A DNA stretch of 64,000 bases from Rhabdophis nuchalis (Eukaryota; Chordata; Lepidosauria; Squamata; Natricidae), in contig CM077644.1 in assembly GCA_039707465.1 (NCBI GenBank), positions 189,472,462 through 189,536,461 of the forward strand, written 5' to 3'. Of the stretch, positions 11,656 through 23,995 are shown piece by piece. Both the position numbers and the translations under genes were made by a program. The notes under the pieces are model-generated. The model was given only the letters and a program-made list of their open reading frames with translations, had not been told where the DNA came from and made no database searches. How positions within the stretch are numbered: position 1 is the stretch's first letter; each line of letters starts with the position of its first letter.

Positions 11656-12872
11656 CAATAACAACAGCAGAAATAAACTTAATTTGTCTTTAGTATGTCT
11701 ATACAGTGTGCAAAACGTAACAATATTCATTATCCTCCCCCCAAGAAGTGTGACTGAAAATGTTTCAAAGGTACAATAATGTATTTTAAATTGTCATTAA
11801 ACAAATGAAGCAGTCTGCATAAGATCATTAGCAACTTAGAGGCTTGGTCCATAATTATTTTGATTTCATCAGAGGCAGGCCTGAATGTATTGTTAACTGC
11901 CATTTTCACCACAAAAGCTTGTCAGAAGCACTCTGGATCTGGGATTAAAAACACAAAACCAATTTTGTTTCTGAGCTCTTACAATGGAATTAGGTTTATT
12001 TGGGGGGGGGGGAGGTAAAATCCACCAAAATGGACATCTTCACATCAAAGGCAAGCAGGAATAAATAAAGATTGGTTGAATTTGTTATTCCCATTCAAAA
12101 ACTCATACAAAGAAGGATATACTTCAGAAACATGAATCTAACAGTATATGTTGGACAAAACAAGTTTCTTTTTTTCTTTTTAACAAAACAGACATTGCTT
12201 TAAAAAAAATATACACTAGTAACAGTTGCAGATAAAATAGCACTTTATATGTACAGCTTTTCAGAATGGAATAATATTAATTTGCAATATTGACTGGCTT
12301 TAGATTAATCTATACATCCCAATATTTTAACCTTGCAACCTGAAAGGCAATATATTATCTTTTCAAAGATTACTTGCGACCCAACATATTCTAATACTGG
12401 ACTTGTGCTACAGACTTGGTCTGTAACACAATAATGGAAAATGAGTGTTGTAATTCACTGTAGGTGAGTTAAGGCACACTCTCTTCACAGATTTATTTCA
12501 AATATTTGATATAGCAGAGGACCAATGCAGGTTAAAACTTGCTCAAGCAATGTATGGAGTTATACTGTATATGATGGGATTGAAGGGATTTCTGGAAGAG
12601 ATGAGAGGGAGGGAGGGAAGATGATGAGTTTGTCAATATTATGAAGAGAAGGTCAGAAGTTATTAAGTATTTAAAGGTATTTCATACCTTTCAATTTCTT
12701 TTTTCTTTCTTGCCTTGCAAGGTTTTTTTCTTTTCTATCTTTTTCTTTACATTTGTCTTTTACTTTATGTAAAATCCTCAATAAATATATATTAAAAACC
12801 CATTCAACATCTTCTCTCAAACTGCTTAGAAGCAGGAGTTATCCCTGTTCAGCGCTGTCTAGATAAGACTCA
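11656..12872. other. Gene-free; possible conserved block
   Basis: No gene seen. A G-run occurs at 12001-12010. The stretch 11790-11930 has no repeat character and dense AT-rich homeodomain-like words (for example 'gtccataattattttg'), so it could be regulatory; that is only a guess. Confidence 0.35.
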
Positions 12873-12880
12873 TATGTTAC

Positions 12881-13157
12881 CAGAGGTGGGTTGCTGCCAG
12901 TTCAGCCCAGTTCGGCCAAACCAATAGTTGAATTCAGGTTTGTGTCGCAGATCTGGCAGCAACCCAAGCTTGCCAGACCCCCAAATTAGATTCCTCGCTG
13001 CCGCTTGGCCACCGCCATTTTGGATTTTAGTGACTGTGCATGCACAGTTCACTGTAAATTGTTCTGCGCATGCACGCAGAACAATTTACATTGAACAGCG
13101 CATGCGCATGTGTGTGGGTTGCAAACTAGCAGTAATGCTGGCAGCAACCCACTCCTG
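12881..13157. mobile_element. hAT-like MITE with internal perfect hairpin
   Basis: 277-bp element. The left 20 bp (CAGAGGTGGGTTGCTGCCAG) and the reverse complement of the right 20 bp agree at 18 positions. The flanks TATGTTAC (12873-12880) and TACATTAC (13158-13165) match 6 of 8, a decayed hAT-type duplication. The middle contains a perfect 16-bp hairpin: 13053-13068 pairs with 13075-13090 around the 6-nt loop CATGCA, with further imperfect GCATGC repeats beside it. No coding capacity. Confidence 0.85.
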
Positions 13158-13165
13158 TACATTAC

Positions 13166-14861
13166 CGTTATCATCCTGTCTTTTTTCAGATACCTTTCCC
13201 CCCAATCCCATTTTCCAAATCCAAGGCAAACTTTTAAAACACCATCAAAATCTAGCCCCTAACCTCTGCAACAAAGAGGAGACACCCTCAACCCACACCC
13301 ATTATAAATCAGGTGGCTAAAAATAAACCGTGCAAAGCTTTTCGGAATAAAAGACTTCTCCTGACTCCCATTCAACTCAGGAAAAGCAAGCCACATAAGA
13401 GTGAATTAACGATGCGGAGACAAAGGCACTGTGAGAGGAAACTTAGGGATGTAGAGCTTGACAATTGGAGTGCCGTGGGAGCTGGGAGATGTGTACTCTG
13501 CATATTGCCTACCTCATTACCCGTGAGAGAAAGGTCAACAAAATCAATTTGCAGCCTGGTGTACAAAGGTCATTATCAGACGCAGATTTTCTGTGCCTAT
13601 TTAAAACACAATAAAAACACCTAGAGCTCCCTTTAATAACTGTGATTAGTAAAAGAAAACAACAGATTATGGAGCCATTTATTTCAACATTTGTGCTGCC
13701 TCCGTTTTTATTAAAGACATCAGAAATAATGAGTGTGTGTGGGGGGGTATTTTTTAAAAAGCTGTTCAGTGTTATTGCACTTTGGATTTAATAAAATACC
13801 GTAGACAGAAGCTGGGTCTTGTCTGCCAAACAACAAAAATTTAACGAAATATATATTTTAAAAAAAGAGCTTGAAAGGAGTTTGTTTTTTTAGGAACCAT
13901 TTAATGAGACTTCATGATTATTCATGTGATTAGTTATGGGATTAAGTAAATAAGGGTTTTCCCCCCCCCAATTTCATTATTTTGTTCTTTGCCAGAATAT
14001 TATCTAAAAAGCTTCTAAATGAAATCCTGAAATACAAACCAATATAAGTCAACAGGAAATTATTTTTAAGAAGGGGGAAAAAACCCTTTAACAAGTATAA
14101 GGAAAAGCAAACAATAGTTATTTATTCTGAAAACACCGATGGTGTGCAGTGAAGCGGAAAGGCTGATGGAAAAAAAATTGGCAGCAGGGAAAATCTCTGC
14201 TAGGTACGGTTCCCAGGTTTTTCTAAGGAAGAATGAATCCATTTGCAGTAACTAGCACATGGGAGGAATGTTTCTAGCTTGAATAAGCTGTTACTTCATT
14301 GTTAGTCAATAAAAGGAAAACATTTGATTCAGGGGATATCACCGCTTCTGTATATTGAAAATGGATACTGTCCATTAGTACGTGTTGTGGATTCAGTGCA
14401 GGGGTGAAATTTCTATTTTACTTGCTACTCTTTGATCTTCCATGATATAATCCTCTACCAATATATCTTCCATTACAAATATTAAAAAAAAAACAGGAAG
14501 GGAAAGTTAAATGAAGTACAGTTAGAAGGTAATGAGCTAAGGCTTTTTCTCCACCCTATTCTGTTATTTGAACTTTTAGCTTTTGAGATTGTCTCTCTTA
14601 AGAAAGATGGGGGAGGGGGGGAGGGAGGGAGGGGCAGAAGGAAAATACATGAAGATGCTTGTAGATGATCTAATAGCCAAAAAGATGTCTGTGTTGACAC
14701 TGATTTTCTACCTGCCTCATATTTCATATTTAAGAATATATAACTGGTATGGGATCTGTTAGAAACTGAACCACACAGCTGGAGGTGAGCAACCGGTGAG
14801 TGTGCAAAATCGAAGCCACCACATATACATGGTCGATGGAAAAAACTGTGCTTTATGAACC
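13166..14861. other. Gene-free; candidate conserved noncoding block
   Basis: No gene seen. The stretch from about 13310 to 13740 lacks repeats and has high-complexity sequence ('cctcattacccgtgagag', 'ggtcattatcagacgcag'), the look of a conserved noncoding element. A G-rich tract at about 14607-14636 contains four or more runs of at least three G and could form a quadruplex. Confidence 0.35.
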
Positions 14862-14885
14862 TGTGTGTGTGTGTGTGTGTGTGTT
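14862..14885. repeat. (TG)n microsatellite
   Basis: About twelve TG dinucleotide units. Confidence 0.95.
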
Positions 14886-14960
14886 CTAAATTCCTTGCAT
14901 AACAATGCTTTGCATAATAATAATGACAGCTCATATGAGTACCAAGGGGAATTAATTAAT

Positions 14961-15010
14961 TGAATGAATGAATGAATGAATGAATGAATGAATGAATGAA
15001 TGAATGAATG
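14961..15010. repeat. (GAAT)n microsatellite
   Basis: About twelve tandem GAAT units after an ATTAATTAATT lead-in. Confidence 0.95.
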
Positions 15011-15011
15011 A

Positions 15012-17149
15012 TGCAATAGATGAAGTGAAGAGGTGAAAACATGTAATAAATGATCATAATCATTTATTTTTTTTCATATTCATAACTGTATAGTTGTTTT
15101 CCTCTTATGGAACTGGCTGGAGTTCAGTGCTTTCTTAAAGTAAGTTGCAACTCCATTTTCTTTTTGACTACTGCATTGTAAACGTATCATATAATTGGAA
15201 TTGAGCAGTTAATAAATTCACACAATCAAATAAATAAATAACAATAACTTCAATAGACATTTTACTCCACATATGATATAAAGCCTTGGTTTGTACACTG
15301 CAATGCCACTGTTTATACTCGGAATCACTTAATATTGCCAGAATGGTGTTTTTATTTCAGTGTAGGGATTTTATTATATACGTTTTATATTGTATTGTTT
15401 GTATTGCTGTTAAAAGTTGTAATATGCAAAAAGGAGAGGGGGGCAAAGCTTATTTGCTGGAATAAATTGCACCCAATGTGTAGTTTTTCCTCATTAAACC
15501 TGGACTGGAGGGGAGGGCAGAATCCTGAATCCCCAAATAAGCCTCCTTACAATACTTTGAAATAAACAAATAAAATGTGTTACAGTACATAAAGCTCATT
15601 AAATCCAGAGTCTCCAATTACCTAATTGCACCACTGTTTTCTTCTTTGCTGTGCTATGTACCATCTCCACATGCAAGAAATAGCCTAGCATATTCATTTT
15701 TCTGCAAGAACACTTCATTATAATCACAAGACATCTGAGATATAGTTAGTTCTGTCCAAAATGAGCCATTCTGTGAATAATGTATTGCACTACTAAATAT
15801 ATATTTTCCTGTTCCAAATTCCAGCATACTTGTGGTAAGCAGCCTTAAATTAAAGCTAATTTAGCTGGCTCGCTGCCTTGCAGCAAAGGTCAGCATGTCA
15901 CTTCCTGCTTCCTTTTTTGAGATCAGTTCAAGCTTTCCTATCAGTTGTTGACATGTCGTTTACTGATGAATGAGTCCTGGGAGGATCATAAAACAATCTA
16001 GGGAGCAAATGAGTAGAAATGTCATACAAAGCTCCTTCCGTATCACAGCGTAGATCCTTACCTGCTATATAATATGCACAAAAGATGAAGGAAGCTAATA
16101 ATAACCCTTTATGTACTTCGCAAGCCTCTTCTGCCCTTTCTCCATTGGACTTTTCATAGGACTAGTTCAACAGAAGGATAAAGGACCCTATTCACTCGAA
16201 AACAGCTATTTGGAAACAATCATTTGTACTTTGTCATAATATAATGGAGAGTGTAAATTTGTCTTTGAAGCATGTTTCATTAACTTTTTTCTCTCTCTCC
16301 CTCTCCACAGAGTTACATCAAAAGAGTCTATAAATAAGTGATGTGTTCAGTCTGCCAACTCTTACATGCATACCAATTACCTCTATTGGTTTCAGGGCAC
16401 GTAGTTAGTATTTTAACCAACTCAGATAATATTGCCAACTGAAATATTCAACATCTCCATCTTGGTATGCTGTCACCAAGCATAGAATGATTATAATTGT
16501 TAATCAGTTTCTCTGCTGGTAAGTTGAGTGGCATCATGCATTTTATATCCATGCTTGTGTCAAACTCAATTAACATTCTAACACAGTATGTTTCAGAGAC
16601 ACAAATCTAATCTGAGTGAACAACTCATTTATTTTCCCTCCCTTTTTTAAGGTTGGGATTTCTTCTCTTCCATGAAGAGATCCTGAAATGCAAATATGTT
16701 TGTTAATACAATCATATTTTTCCTCTTTTTGGGGGTGCTTTCCAGGAAGAAATGGATTTCATGTCTTCTATCTGTATTCTGTGCAGTGCATGGTAATGAT
16801 ATGACAAAAGGTAGAGTTGAGACACAGAGATTTCTGGGGGAAAGAAAATAGCCTTTGTAATAGCAACTAAGCCGATGCACTTGAATCTGACTTTTCCTGT
16901 GATTCAGCCACTTTTATATTTTTGTTCCTGATTTTTTCCCTTTTTTAAAATTAAGCTTTTAGATGCTTTTTAGAAAGCTAAAGATAAGACAAAATAAGAA
17001 AAGGAAAGCAACTACAGAAAAAGACAGTAGAACCTTTTAGTGATACTTTCTCTCGAATCCTTTCATTTGTTTCTTAAGCACTAAGCCAAACATTTGTACT
17101 TTGCACTGAAGATTGAAAACCATGGCTAATATATTTTTATTGGTCTCAT
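15012..17149. other. Gene-free; candidate conserved noncoding block
   Basis: No gene or transposon recognised. The part from about 15590 to 16000 is repeat-free and rich in homeodomain-like words ('tctccaattacctaattgc', 'taaattaaagctaattt'), which would fit an enhancer in a gene desert. Only an alignment to other vertebrates could show this. Confidence 0.35.
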
Positions 17150-17900
17150 AAATATTTTCCTAGAAACCATACTCCAACTGTCTAAATTTGCAATGTTGTG
17201 AGATGTGCAGTATATAAAAGGGCCATGCCTGCTTAAATTTGGCTAGACTTCTGCTTGGAATGTATGCTGTCAGTTGTGGCCAGTGCTGCCATACTCTTGA
17301 GTTTTGATCTCCCGATCTTGTGTTATTTGCAAAGTTTCTATTTTCCAATGCTGAGCCCCATATGATCTTAGAGCTGCCAGCATATATCTCAGTAAATTGT
17401 CAGATTTTTCATTTACATTTTACAGAGTTGTCTCTAACAGAAATATTGGTAGATCCAGTTCAAGTTTCTTTTGAATTTTCTCAATTTTTGATGGATTTCC
17501 CTTTAGTATTGTTTCGGGTGTCTTTTTTTTACACAACCACCACATATTATAAAATGTTCCTCTTGTGTTGTGCATGTACAGTGTTTTCTGTTATATGATT
17601 TGCCTATCTTGGTATAGACTGCTGAAGTTACACACCATCAGTGAAAGATTTTATATACCAATTTTCTCTTAAATTGTAGTTTGCAGTAAATTAATCAGTT
17701 TTTTTCCCCATAGCTCTTCCTAGTCTTCTTTTGTAATACTTTAGGGATACTTTGCATCTGCTTTATCACAAAGTTTTGATTTGTTTGACCTCTGTGTCAT
17801 ATATCCATTATGATAGTTTTCTATGAGTATATTGTCATTCTTCTCAGGAATCTTCTCATTCCTCCTCCTTTCTTGAAATCACTCCTTATTCTTCCAGCAG
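17150..17900 (-). pseudogene. L1 LINE ORF2 C-terminal remnant
   Basis: On the minus strand the sequence gives L1 ORF2 C-terminal blocks in order: 'GTFYNMWWLCKKKTPETIL' (about 17560-17500), 'KIEKIQKKLELDLPIFLLE' (about 17490-17440), 'LLRYMLAALRSYGAQHWK' (about 17390-17340), then 'LTAYIPSRSLAKFKQAWPFY' (about 17270-17210) just before the end. These correspond to the zinc-knuckle-like and C-terminal region after the RT. Several frameshifts and stops interrupt it, so it is old and dead. The 5' limit is uncertain. Confidence 0.7.
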
Positions 17901-18227
17901 TTTGTTAATAAGCAGCAATTCTTGTTGTGCATATTTTCAGACTCTGGATGTATCATATTAGCATACAGTATCTGATTAAATCTTCTTTCTTCTTATTGCT
18001 CCTGAACTAAAAGTATTTGATACTGATAACACAGAGATCACTGGACTTATCCTTTAGAAGATTCCATAAAAAAAAAATCTTTATCTTATACTATGTCTGC
18101 ACAAAATAAATGTCAAGTAATTTATGTGTATAAACTCCTTACTATTGCTGGTCTATAAATATAAATAATTCTTTTAAGATAAAGAATCATACCAGTGTAA
18201 GGTTGACTAGAAATTTCGTGCAAAGTA
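17901..18227. other. No recognised feature
   Basis: May contain more of the decayed L1 upstream part, but no readable protein blocks remain. Confidence 0.3.
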
Positions 18228-19122
18228 TTTATTTATTTATTTATTATTTATTTATTTATTTGGATTTATTGACCGCCCCCTCTCTCCAAAGAGACTCGGG
18301 GCGGTGTACAGGAATTTAAGAACATATACATATAACAAATTATAAATAATTAAAACTAAATTAAATGTTTTACCCTGTGTTAAAAAGTACCTTGTTTAAA
18401 TTTATATCGTAAAAACCCGATTGGTAATATTTACTAAAACTAGGCTGGTATGGTAGGTTAGGCCAGGCCGGCCTGCTGGAAAAGATGGGTCTTTAATTGT
18501 TGACGGAAGGAGCGGAGATCAATGATAGATCTAAGTTCGGGGGGTAGGTCATTCCAGAGGGTTGGGCCCTGGATGCCGCCTGTTGGCATTGCCAGGTGGA
18601 TGGCACCCGGAGAAGTCCCTCTCTGTGTGAGCGAATCGGTCGAAGGGATGTGTGGGGTAGGATACGATCATGCAGATAGCTAGGACCCATGCCATGGAGC
18701 GCTTTAAAGATGGTAATCAACACCTTGAAGCGCACCCAAAAGGCCACAGGTAGCCAGTGTAGCTTGCGCAGGAGCGGTGTTACGTGGGAGTACCTGGTGG
18801 TACCCATAATTGCCCGCGCGGTCGCATTCTGGACTAGCTGTAGTCGTCGGGTGCACCTCAAGGAGAGCCCCATGTAGAGAGCGTTACAGTAGTCCAGTCG
18901 GGATGTCACGAGCGCATTAGTGACTGTGCGAAGGGCGTCCCGGTCCAATAGGGGCCGCAACTGGTGTACCAGGCGAACCTGGCAGAAAGCCCCCCTGGCC
19001 ACGGCTGTCACATGATCTTCCATAGACAGCTGAGTATCCAGGAGGACGCCCAAGTTGCGAGCCCGATTCACGGGGGCTAGATGATCACCCCCTACGGCCA
19101 GTGATGGGATCAACTGGCTGTA
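18228..19122 (-). mobile_element. L2 LINE 3' fragment
   Basis: Minus-strand L2. Its tail is a TTTA/TTAT repeat at 18228-18262, followed by the 3' terminus 'ccgccccctctctccaaag'. The coding part (19122 to 18493) runs from 'GGDHLAPVNRARNLGVLLDT' through 'LRPLLDRDALRTVTNALVTS' and 'LQLVQNATARAIMGTTRYSH' to 'LRKLHWLPVAFWVRFKVL'. A deletion near 18560 removes most of the conserved 'GRAFSVAGPALWND' block. It is 5'-truncated after the palm domain. The ORF2 region equals about 39197-39874 of the copy at 36144. Confidence 0.9.
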
Positions 19123-19599
19123 TTCTTTTAAGCAATACAAAAGGATAGAACTGTTTTATTCCTCAACTATTTTTTTGTCTAAATCCAGAGTTAGGTCACA
19201 AAAATCAAAGAAAGTTTACAATCATAAACCAATATTCAAAATGTTAGTGTTTATTTCTTCAGCACAGCGCTGTTGTCATTTGTTTGTAGGACATCCAATC
19301 CACTTAAAGCACATTTTTCTTTGGAAAATAATGTAAGTAATGAACCACATAGCCAGTGTTTATTATGACTCCCTACTTCTTCCAGGAGAAAAAGAAATGT
19401 TCAAAGTATTTCTTTCAGCATTTTAGAATAATTACACAATTAATGGAGAGCAGAAACACTGAATAGAACAAAGTATCTTTTAAGCTTTGTCAAACAAAAA
19501 AACCAACCATACAATACAAGAGTTATTATTACCACCTGAACTGACACAAATTTTGCAGAATGATTGGAAGAGGTATTGCTTCAGTTGTCAAGGTCCTAA
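19123..19599. other. No recognised feature
   Basis: Nothing identified between the L2 and CR1 fragments. Confidence 0.4.
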
Positions 19600-19802
19600 A
19601 ACAGTATAAGTTATTAATAGAACAATTAATCAGTGGAACAACTTGCCTCCAGAAGTTGTGGGTGCTCCAATACTGGAGGATTTTAAGAAGAGATTGGACA
19701 TTTGTTTGAAATGGTATTTTTCCTGCCTGAGCAGGAAACGGTTTCTTGTTTGAACAGGGGGTTGAACTAGACCTCCAAGGTGCCTTCCAACTCTGTTGAT
19801 TA

Positions 19803-19846
<44 letters not shown>

Positions 19847-19862
19847 CTTGATTGCTTGATTA
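19600..19862 (+). mobile_element. CR1-type LINE 3' end with (GATT)n tail
   Basis: Plus-strand CR1 terminus. The end of ORF2 reads 'WNNLPPEVVGAPILEDFKKR' (about 19630-19695), followed by the conserved 'gaacagggggttgaactag' and 'cttccaactctgtt' block, then (GATT)n from about 19797. Its orientation is opposite to the CR1 copies at 1.3-2.6 kb, so it is an independent insertion. Confidence 0.85.
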
Positions 19863-19945
19863 TGTGCCTTCAAGCCACTTTTAACTCCTGGTGACCAAAT
19901 AGATAGATTTATTTTTCCATTATGATCTCCTTCTAAACCCATTCT
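19862..19945 (-). mobile_element. Possible Bov-B / Sauria-SINE 3'-end remnant
   Basis: 'gtgccttcaagccacttttaac' and 'tcctggtgacc' look like the reverse complement of the Bov-B-type tail shared by Sauria SINEs and their partner LINE. Short and decayed, so only a suggestion. Confidence 0.4.
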
Positions 19946-20096
19946 TTACATAATGAGTCCAAAATAGAATAATTTGAATCTAATCATTGGCCTTTGTAAG
20001 AACTCTGGTTTGATTTGTTTCATGATTCAGTTGCTTCTTGATTGTCCACAGTATTTTCAGGAATCTTCTCCAACACCAAGGTTGTATCAATATCCC

Positions 20097-20121
20097 TATC
20101 CTCCTCCTCCTCCTCCTCCTC
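20097..20121. repeat. (TCC)n microsatellite
   Basis: About seven tandem TCC units, 20100-20120. Confidence 0.9.
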
Positions 20122-20564
20122 TGTCAATGTTTACTGAGAGTAGTATATTATTTAGGTCAGTTTGAGGGCAAATGGATAGCTTGCACTAGAAAAAAATTCT
20201 GGAGGCAGGTTTGTTATGCAAATGAAAAATTGACCATATATGTCCTGGGAAGAGAAAATTGGCAACAAAGGGAACTTGTGGTTTCTTTGAGTATAACTTT
20301 AACATGTGGCATAACTTGCTTTATCCATTTGCCTCCAAAGTTCCCAAACATTATCTAGTATTTTGGATTTCTACACTAGGAGTTACAGTGACCCCCCAAC
20401 CAGAATCTGGAACAAAATATCCTTTCCTTGGCCTAAACACATGGGAACTAGGAAATGTAGATGTATTTCTAGTCCAACATCAACATCTGCCCTGAATATG
20501 TCTGGTTTTTTTGTTTTTTGTTTTTTTTGTGAGACTGAGTCTATATAGGAACAGAACAAAAAAG

Positions 20565-20870
20565 AATTATTGATTGATTGACTGATCAATTGGCTTTATT
20601 TATTGGCCAATTGGGATTGGACTCACAATGAATCTGTTTCCAGTATAAAGGCTCTTAGTGTACATACAAGCAACAAGTTCTAAATCATGATCATAATCAT
20701 AACTACAATCATCATAAATCATAAGATACAACAGTCAGTGATAGTCATAGGATACTAAATAGCAATCAACATAAATCATAAAAGGATACTAAATGGAAAC
20801 AATCAACATAATCATAAAATACAAACAACAAAGGTATATGAGTGATGCTTTGCCATTTGTTTGTCTCTGA
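20565..20870 (-). mobile_element. LINE 3'-UTR-like remnant (class unassigned)
   Basis: Read on the minus strand, this ends in 'ggccaataaataaagcc' followed by an ATTG-type tail, the form of a LINE 3' terminus. It is preceded by an ATCATAA-rich 3' UTR with internal near-repeats ('ggatactaaat' occurs twice, 'aatcataa' several times). No coding part remains, so I leave the family open. Confidence 0.5.
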
Positions 20871-20937
20871 GCAGATGGGTTTTTTCTATCAAAATTGCTT
20901 TAGAAAAAGATCAATTTTTATAATTTTTTAAAGATTA

Positions 20938-21180
20938 TTTTTAATCCCACCTTTATTATTTTTTTATGAGTAACTCAAGGTGGCGAACATACCTAATACT
21001 CCTTCCTACTTCTATTATCCCCACAACAAGCTTAAGAGGTGAGTTGCACTGAGAGAGAGTGACTGGCATAAAATCACCCATTTGACACATTAATGTCACA
21101 AGGGTGAGGAAGCACTACCTCGCTGGTATTTTAGCCAGTAGAATAACAGAATTTAATTGCAGAAAATAGTTCCATAATCT
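20938..21180 (-). mobile_element. CORE/MIR-like tRNA SINE
   Basis: Antisense SINE. The tail side 'cccacctttattattttt' is followed by 'aactcaaggtggcgaacata', 'ctaatactccttcctacttc' and 'gtgagttgcactgagagag', ending near the tRNA head at about 21150. The copy at 45003 has the same block order and orientation. The 3' end resembles the L2 terminus, as in MIR-type SINEs that borrow L2 machinery. Confidence 0.75.
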
Positions 21181-21475
21181 CCTCCACCTATAAGAAAAAC
21201 AAGCAAATTGACACCCTGCCAAGAGTAGCCAGAGGAGATCTTAGAAGAGAGTTCTTAATGATACTATTGCCATATTGCATGTTTGTAAATAATTCATTAA
21301 GTCAACCATCCCTTTGTTTTAAGCAAACTTGAACATATGCCTTTTGAAATGAAATCCAGGCACCTTTTCATAGCAAAACATGAACATAAAATGTTACTTG
21401 AAGATAATGTAGTTTAGATATTTATTTTTGGTCTCTCATAATTAACAAAGGTTATTATCTGACACCTAACAAATC

Positions 21476-21545
21476 CTTCCTTCCTTCCTTCCTTCCTTCC
21501 TTCCTTCCTTCCTTCCTTCCTTCCTTCCTTCCTTCCTTCCTTCCT
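21476..21545. repeat. (CCTT)n microsatellite, about 70 bp
   Basis: About seventeen uninterrupted CCTT units. A homopurine/homopyrimidine tract of this length can form triplex DNA and is likely to vary in length. Confidence 0.98.
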
Positions 21546-22098
21546 GTAAATTTTGAAATATTACTTTACTGGAAAGTAATTTGCTTAACAAATGACTAAA
21601 ACAGTAATTGTTAAGATTTTAATTTGTGGCTTCATGTTTTCATTAAATAGAAACAAGGCAGGTGTATATCAATATACAAACTCCCAACAAGCAGGCACCT
21701 TGCTCCTGATTGACATGTGGAATTTGGAGAAGGCCAAGGCATTTGATAAAATGCTTCCTGTGACATCTTTTTCCACATATCAGCCCCAAGTGTGAAAACT
21801 CCTTGATTTATTGGGAGAAGCACAATGCTTGTAAAAATGGCTGGAATATGCACCTAAGATCAAAAGTGAATACAACTGAGCAGTAAGCTTCCTTCAGAAA
21901 GAGATCCACTTTTCCTGGATAGGCAGCTGATAGAAGGCAGAAGCCATGGTCATCTTCACCCAGCTCTGGCTCCTATTTTATACCTACATGAAACTGGGTG
22001 AGATCATCTGGGGTTAAATATGTTCAGTATGCTTTTCCATTCTAGGCTATCTAAGTAATGCCATTAAGGTGCTATCTGAGTGCGTAATAGCTATATGG
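21546..22098. other. No recognised feature
   Basis: Short open frames (67 and 73 codons) without domains. No repeat recognised. Confidence 0.4.
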
Positions 22099-22106
22099 AC
22101 CTGGAT

Positions 22107-22356
22107 CAGGGGTGGGTTCTGGCTGGCATTACTGCCAATGCACTCGTGTGTGCACTTCACAAACATGTGCAGTGCAATTAAAATTGTTTTGTGCATGCGC
22201 AGAACTGGAAAAACAAGATGGTATAGTCAATTGCGCCAAATGGGGAACTGGTTTGGGGGCGTGGCAGGCCTGGGTTACTGCTGGTTCCAATGACCCAGGC
22301 CACCAAACCAGTACTGGTTCGGCCGAACTGGTCTAAGCTGGTAGAAACCACCACTG
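22107..22356. mobile_element. hAT-like MITE with perfect 8-bp duplication
   Basis: 250-bp element. Left end CAGGGGTGGGTTCTGGCTGG; right end AGAAACCACCACTG. The two ends are imperfect inverted repeats of the CAGNGGTGG type. A perfect ACCTGGAT direct repeat flanks it (22099-22106 and 22357-22364). The interior contains 'gttttgtgcatgcgcagaac', similar to the GCATGC-rich centre of the element at 12881. No coding capacity. Confidence 0.9.
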
Positions 22357-22610
22357 ACCTGGATGCAAAAGAACTAGCTTCAGTCAACCCAGACAAGGTT
22401 GAGTAGCTATAGGTTTTAGTTCCTACCACAGCTTTCTGGTATATAGTAATTTTTCACTGTTAACTTTGCACAAAGTTCAATCTGGGGATTTTTCTAGGAT
22501 TGACCTCCTGCTCAAGCCCAGGAAGCTTGCACATCTGTGTCTAGGAAAAAGTTGACATAAATAACTTGTGTGGAAATAATGCCTATTCCTAGTTTGAAGA
22601 CATCATTCCT

Positions 22611-23098
22611 CGAACTATTGCAATATGCTATACATAATGCTTCCTGGAAGAACATTCAGAAGTTGAAACTGGCACAGAATCCAGCAGTACATTTCTGGTG
22701 CAATTCAAGATGTTTCTTCATGTCCACTTATCCCTGATTTCTGCTTATCCCACTAGATTTGGCAAAGAGGGCATGTCATGAATCCTGACAATGAAGCAGT
22801 GCCATTTAGCAGGCGCTAGGAAACTTGCTTTTTCTATCATGATGCCTCACCTATGGAACCGCCTCCTTATAAAGATACAGAAAGTCCCAATCCTTTTGGC
22901 TGTTTGAAGGGCCATGAATACTAGGTATTTTTTCCAGGCATTGGGGCTAGAAAACTAATGTATTAGAATTCTGATGAGAGGAACATGAAGAGTGGGGAAA
23001 TGAAGCCTTTGTAATGAATTGGGATTTGTTTTTTGTTCACTGCTTAGAGGTTGTTTTGTTTTTTGATAGATGGGAAGCCACAGAAATTAGACAGACAG
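22611..23098 (+). mobile_element. Old L2-type LINE remnant
   Basis: Strongly diverged plus-strand L2 C-terminal part. 'LQYAIHNASWKNIQKLKLAQ' with a following 'NPAVHFW' corresponds to the L2 'YCNALYxGLP...LQLVQNAAARV' region, and 'LLFLS...LTYGTASL' to the 'FSVAGPALWNDLP' region. It ends near a 3' tail-like 'gatgggaagccac' and a short (GACA)n run. Many stops; much older than the copies at 6.3 and 36.1 kb. Confidence 0.55.
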
Positions 23099-23104
23099 AC
23101 AGAC

Positions 23105-23525
23105 AGATGTCATGTTTAAGTTTGGCGTGCAGTTCAAAGTGCTGGTTATGTATCATTATACGTTGAACCACTAAGATATAAGAAAGACTACCTTGTCACA
23201 TCTGACTTTTTGTGTCAATTGAACATCTAAGAGGTGCCTACAGAGGATGCCATCTCCTTGAGAGGTCCATGAGATTTAATCTAGATGAAGAATTCAGTGG
23301 CACACTTTTCCTGGATATTTGGCCCTGTCATTCTTTGCAATTCACAAGATCTTTCAAACAGTTCTATTTCATTGGCCTTAAATGATAGTGACTGACCATT
23401 GTTTTGTCATCATGTTATATATCATGTTTTGTTCATCACATTGACTGTTCTTCTATGCTGCACTTCATTACATATCACCTAGAGTTTGATTGCTGTTGTT
23501 TACAAAAAATGTAAATAAATAAATA
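23105..23525 (+). mobile_element. Old L2-type LINE remnant, 3' end
   Basis: 'gtgcagttcaaagtgctgg' (VQFKVLV) aligns in sense with the L2 'RFKVLTTIFKALHG' block. The far end 'tcacctagagtttgattgc' followed by (AAAT)n is an L2-like 3' terminus. The reading frame is destroyed. It may be a second piece of the same insertion as 22611. Confidence 0.5.
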
Positions 23526-23754
23526 AGCACTGTCACTTTAATGTTAAGATTATCTAGACTAGCATTTCGGTTTCATAAATATTTTTTAAATTCTTGTTAT
23601 TTGGAAATAATATCTGCAATTTGTAATCAAAGCCACAAAGCATAAATCGATTTGAAATATTAAATTCAACTTATGCAAAATATTTTTAGTATTAAATTAA
23701 GAAAATGTAATATGAAATGTCATTGTATGAAAACATCAATAGAGGAGCAGTGTA

Positions 23755-23815
23755 GCTGAGGAACTCTGGGAATTGAAGTCCACAAAATTTAACTGTGAGT
23801 GCTGAGATTGCAGTC
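23755..23815. mobile_element. hAT MITE fragment
   Basis: 'gaactctgggaattgaagtc' plus 'cacaaaatttaac' is the interior of the MITE found with both ends at 25982, in the opposite orientation. Only a fragment remains. Confidence 0.55.
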
Positions 23816-23995
23816 ATTGTGTGAACCAGCCACATGATATCTCACTTAATTATTTCTTTACTCAATGATGAAGACTCTAGTTCCAATTGTGGTAGTAAGT
23901 CCAGATCTATTCTTCTTCATAAATTTTAAGCAAAAACGTGTTTGCATGAGGAATTTATTCTGCAAATTCCCTATGATCATCCTTCCATGGTGTAG

